NCBI GenBank assembly: GCA_012512505.1
Contig: JAAZEB010000214.1
Span: 1-34,628, forward strand
Reading direction: 5' to 3'
DNA: 34,628 nucleotides
Source of the DNA: Armatimonadota bacterium
GTDB lineage: Bacteria; Armatimonadota; JAAZEB01
The notes under the pieces: model-generated
What the model was told of the DNA's origin: nothing
What the model saw: the letters and a program-made list of their open reading frames with translations, nothing else
Databases searched by the model: none
Shown: positions 31,855 to 34,628 of the stretch, piece after piece
Position numbering within the stretch: position 1 is the first letter of the stretch
Layout of the letters: each line of letters opens with the position of its first letter
Translations under genes and position numbers: made by a program

Positions 31855-33123
31855 CTACTGCGCCTGGCCCGCCGGCGTCTCCTTGAGCAGTTGGTCGCGT
31901 CGGATGGTGAACACCTCCCGTATCATGCGCACGCCATCAATCGTCTTCACGAGCGGCCCGGTGATCCCCTCGCCATGCCAGCCGGTCACGTCTTGAACCG
32001 GGATCGGCTGCACCCGCGGGTTGATCGTCAGGATCACTTCATACTCCTCGGAACGGAGCGGGTACTTGGCCGGCTCGCTGCCCAGGTCGACCCGGTCGGT
32101 GATCAGCTTGCCGCTCTTGAACCAGGTGGACCAGCGGCCGTCCTTGAGGGTCATGTTGTCCCAGAAGAGGGTGAGGTTGGCGACCTGCCACAGGATCTGG
32201 GGGTGCTCTTTGATGAGCTGATCGTAGTTCTTATCGCGCACCTGGACGTTGATCTTGGTGAGCTCCGGCAGGTTGCTGGTGCCCTCAATGCGCAGCACGC
32301 GCTTTTTCGGGATCTGCCAGTTGTAGGTGAACTCCACGGGAATCGGGTTCTTGGCCTGCTCGGCGCGGGCCACCTGCCGCCAGATCGTCAGGTCTCGGTT
32401 GTGCTGGGAGACGTGCGCCATCTGCCAGTTGCCGGCCGCTTGCTCCTCCTCGATGAACTTCTCCCAGGCGGCGATCGCCTCATCGATCCGGCCGGCGGCC
32501 TCCAGGGCGTGGGCCAGCTCGTGCCGCTTGCCCGGCGGCTGGATTCCCATCGCGTTCGCCTCGCGGTGGCGCTGTGCCGCCCGATCGAAATCGATCTGCT
32601 TGTCAAAGAGGGTGTGCGCCTGCTCGAAGCGAAGCTCGGCCTCCTCCGGGTTGTTGTGGATTCCCTTCTCCAGGAACTCCACCCCCGCGGGGATGTAGCG
32701 CCGGTCCAGGAAGTTGTAGGCCATGTGCCAGGCGCCGATGATATACACCTCCAGGAACTTCGGATCCAGCCAGGTGATCAGGTGGCACACTGGCATGATC
32801 CGCTCGTAGTAGCCGGAGTGGAAGTAGCCGTCCGCTTTCACCCAGAGGATGTCCGCCAGCGCCGACTTGAAGCCGAACAGCACGGCTGGGATCAGGTTGT
32901 TGAACGAAGGGAGAGACCACTTGGCATCGCCGTGCTGATGCAGGATCATCGTGTTCATCGGGCGGAAGTGGTACTTCGGCCGCCCGTTCGAGTCGTAGAG
33001 CTGCTCCCCCGTCTTCGCGTCCCGCTGGATGTTCTGGTGGTACATGCTCGAGTCGACCAGCGAGATAGACAGCAGCAGGGGGATGATGAGCAGCCAGGGC
33101 CAGGTTTTCTTGGGTGGCTGCAC
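31855..33123 (-). CDS. Membrane-anchored TPR-like protein coupled to an ABC exporter
   Basis: Protein of 422 residues; function unknown. An N-terminal membrane anchor or signal (WPWLLIIPLLLSISLV, about 8-23) is followed by a region with conserved-looking aromatic segments (LADILWVKADGYFHSGYYER). Helical TPR-like repeats follow (about 125-240): YIPAGVEFLEKGIHNNPEEAELRFEQAHTL (shown in part) and GRIDEAIAAWEKFIEEE. The rest is a beta-rich C-terminal part (about 250-410). GTG at 33123 comes 1 nt after the permease stop, behind GGGAGG, so it is almost certainly in the same operon. It could be an accessory or substrate-handling subunit of the exporter. Confidence 0.8.
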   Translation of the reverse strand: MQPPKKTWPWLLIIPLLLSISLVDSSMYHQNIQRDAKTGEQLYDSNGRPKYHFRPMNTMILHQHGDAKWSLPSFNNLIPAVLFGFKSALADILWVKADGYFHSGYYERIMPVCHLITWLDPKFLEVYIIGAWHMAYNFLDRRYIPAGVEFLEKGIHNNPEEAELRFEQAHTLFDKQIDFDRAAQRHREANAMGIQPPGKRHELAHALEAAGRIDEAIAAWEKFIEEEQAAGNWQMAHVSQHNRDLTIWRQVARAEQAKNPIPVEFTYNWQIPKKRVLRIEGTSNLPELTKINVQVRDKNYDQLIKEHPQILWQVANLTLFWDNMTLKDGRWSTWFKSGKLITDRVDLGSEPAKYPLRSEEYEVILTINPRVQPIPVQDVTGWHGEGITGPLVKTIDGVRMIREVFTIRRDQLLKETPAGQAQ

Positions 33124-33124
33124 C

Positions 33125-33901
33125 TTACACCTCCCGGTTGCGGAAGACCTGCGTGGCGATGAGCACCAACATCACCGTGTAGAGGATTCCGTAGAGAGCG
33201 ATCTTCATCACGAACGAGAGGGGAACCGGGTCCTCACCGCGCACCAGGGCCTCCTGGATGCTGAAGTTCTGCCAGTTCGGGATCAGGTTGTAGAGGACGC
33301 GCAGGCCGACCTCAACGAGAGCACTCTTAGACATCTTGATGATGTCGATCAGCGTATCGGACAGGTTGCCGACGATCAGCACGAACAGCGCCACCGCCCC
33401 GTTCATGATCGGTGTCAGGAAGGTGGAGAACATCAGCGTCATCGCCAGCAGCACGCAGAACTGCAGGTAGGCCAGGAACACTTGCTGCAGCAGCCGGAAA
33501 TCAATCGGCTCGCCCAGTTGCTTGCTCTTGATCGCCACCACGATCATGAACACCGCGCCCATGATCAGGGTGTTGGCGGCCAGGGTGATCGCGCCCCCGA
33601 GAAACTTGCCGACCAGGTACTGACCACGGGTAACCGGCTTGCACAGGATCGTGTAGATCGTGCGCTTGTCCATCTCGCCGGGGAGCATGCGGATCCCCAT
33701 CACCATCGACAGCACCGTGCCGGCCAGCAGAATCGAGGTCAGCCCCATATCCTTGACTACCTTCAGCTCCTCACTACTGGTGAAGAAGCTGAAGATCCAG
33801 GAAGTGGCGATCATCACCCCCGCGAATAGGAGCAGGAAGAGGAAGATCCTGCGCCGCACCTCTTCGCGGAAAGTGGTCATGGCGAGTGCGGTGATCTTCA
33901 T
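33125..33901 (-). CDS. ABC-2 type transporter permease
   Basis: Membrane protein of 258 residues with about six helices (for example RRIFLFLLLFAGVMIATSWIF, ITLAANTLIMGAVFMIVVAI and a final ALYGILYTVMLVLIATQVF). The loop GEMDKRTIYTILCKPVTRGQ is the typical ABC-2 cytoplasmic motif. The start ATG (33901) overlaps the stop of the ATPase by 4 bp. The substrate is unknown. It is a different exporter from the one at 24904-26684 (different length and motif wording). Confidence 0.9.
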   Translation of the reverse strand: MKITALAMTTFREEVRRRIFLFLLLFAGVMIATSWIFSFFTSSEELKVVKDMGLTSILLAGTVLSMVMGIRMLPGEMDKRTIYTILCKPVTRGQYLVGKFLGGAITLAANTLIMGAVFMIVVAIKSKQLGEPIDFRLLQQVFLAYLQFCVLLAMTLMFSTFLTPIMNGAVALFVLIVGNLSDTLIDIIKMSKSALVEVGLRVLYNLIPNWQNFSIQEALVRGEDPVPLSFVMKIALYGILYTVMLVLIATQVFRNREV

Positions 33902-34628
33902 GCGGATGCCTCCACCTTTTCCTCTTGCTGCACGATGCGCACGAAGAGATCCTCCAGCGTTTGGCGCTGCGGGATCACCGAAACCAGGCGAGCATTGGCG
34001 CCGCGCACCGTATCCACAATCGCCTGAATGACATCCTGACGGGTATCGTAAGCCACCACGCGCCCGGCGGCCAGGTTGGCCTCTGCCGCCAGCTCCACCA
34101 CCTTGCGCCCGGCCTCCTCGGAGAGCCCCTCCGCGATGATCTCCACGCGCTCGGAGGCCAGCAGGTCATTCAGCTTGCCGATTCGCTCCAGGCGGCCGCG
34201 GTTGAGGATCGCCACTCGGTCGCTGATGCGCTCGACATCGGAAAGGTGGTGCGAGCACAGCAGGACCGTCTTGCCCTGCTCGCGCAGCTTCAGGATGACA
34301 TCGCGCACCTCGCGCTGGGCGATGGGGTCCAGACCGGAGGTGGGCTCGTCCAGCAGCAGCACCTTCGGGTCGTTCACCAGAGCCTGCGCGATGCCGACGC
34401 GCTGGAACATACCGCGGGAGTACTCGCGCAGGCGCCGGCCGCGCGCGTGCGACATTCCCACCAGCTCCAGCAGGTCATCAATGCGCTTGTTCAGCAGGGA
34501 GCCGCCCAACCCGAAGAGGCGGCCGTAGAACCGGAGCAGCTCTTCCGCGGTGAGGAAGTCGTAGAAATAGGGGCTGTCCGGCACGAAGGAGATGTCGTAT
34601 TTGACCGACGTATCCCAGAGGTCTTTGC
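33898..34628 (-). CDS. ABC transporter ATP-binding protein (5' end outside window)
   Basis: Partial gene; the frame stays open to the right edge (KDLWDTSVKYDISF precedes the track's GTG at 34584), so the Walker A loop lies beyond the window. Visible are the Q-loop side (FVPDSPYFYDFLTAEELLRF), the signature region YSRGMFQRVGIAQAL, Walker B VLLLDEPTSGLDP and the H-loop LCSHHLSDVERIS. A C-terminal extension of about 80 residues is present. It forms an exporter with the permease, with which it overlaps by 4 bp. The track's start at 34584 is internal to the domain and should not be used. Confidence 0.92.
   Translation of the reverse strand, partial: KDLWDTSVKYDISFVPDSPYFYDFLTAEELLRFYGRLFGLGGSLLNKRIDDLLELVGMSHARGRRLREYSRGMFQRVGIAQALVNDPKVLLLDEPTSGLDPIAQREVRDVILKLREQGKTVLLCSHHLSDVERISDRVAILNRGRLERIGKLNDLLASERVEIIAEGLSEEAGRKVVELAAEANLAAGRVVAYDTRQDVIQAIVDTVRGANARLVSVIPQRQTLEDLFVRIVQQEEKVEASA

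Overview
The window is a GC-rich bacterial chromosome segment with dense, conventional gene packing. I support 21 protein-coding genes (one cut by the right edge) and see no rRNA, tRNA, CRISPR array or insertion sequence. A TolC-type outer-membrane channel and several large Sec-exported proteins point to a two-membraned (diderm) organism. Shine-Dalgarno sites are GGAGG/GAGGAG-like, GTG and TTG starts are common, and three clear sigma70-type promoters with 17-bp spacers are visible. A deep-branching diderm lineage such as Armatimonadota would fit the four-domain S1 protein, the TolB-like secreted proteins and the DegT/FucI sugar genes. That placement is a guess, not something the sequence proves.

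Layout. (1) 18-5473, + strand: housekeeping genes polA (proofreading site lost), a four-domain S1 protein and coaE, separated by intergenic regions full of long perfect hairpins. (2) 5683-19193, + strand: a strong extended -10 promoter, then four large exported proteins, then a strong intrinsic terminator. The four are a 1765-aa beta-propeller/carboxypeptidase-regulatory-domain protein, a CsgG/FlgT-like membrane protein with FN3 domains, an M6-protease homologue without its zinc motif, and an orphan ectodomain protein. The first, third and fourth share a C-terminal module of about 430 residues ending in almost the same tail. (3) 19214-22819, + strand: DegT-family aminotransferase, MFS transporter, LOG-family nucleosidase. 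(4) 22982-28507, - strand: AbrB-type regulator, TolC, ABC ATPase, ABC-2 permease and L-fucose isomerase-like enzyme. (5) 28575-31722, + strand: a divergent promoter, an unknown membrane protein translationally coupled to trpS, then a cytidylate kinase-like protein. (6) 31855-34628, - strand: an ABC exporter (ATPase cut by the window edge, permease) tightly coupled to a membrane-anchored TPR-like protein.

The strongest candidate for something undescribed is region 2. It looks like one transcription unit encoding a surface or secretion apparatus, with a shared C-terminal module that could act as a sorting or anchoring signal. Second is the compact divergent control region at 28505-28616, where two consensus promoters stand back to back and three 9-bp direct repeats lie in front of the AbrB-type gene. 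A third theme is that many genes have long GC-rich stem-loops in their leaders that end just before the ribosome binding site.
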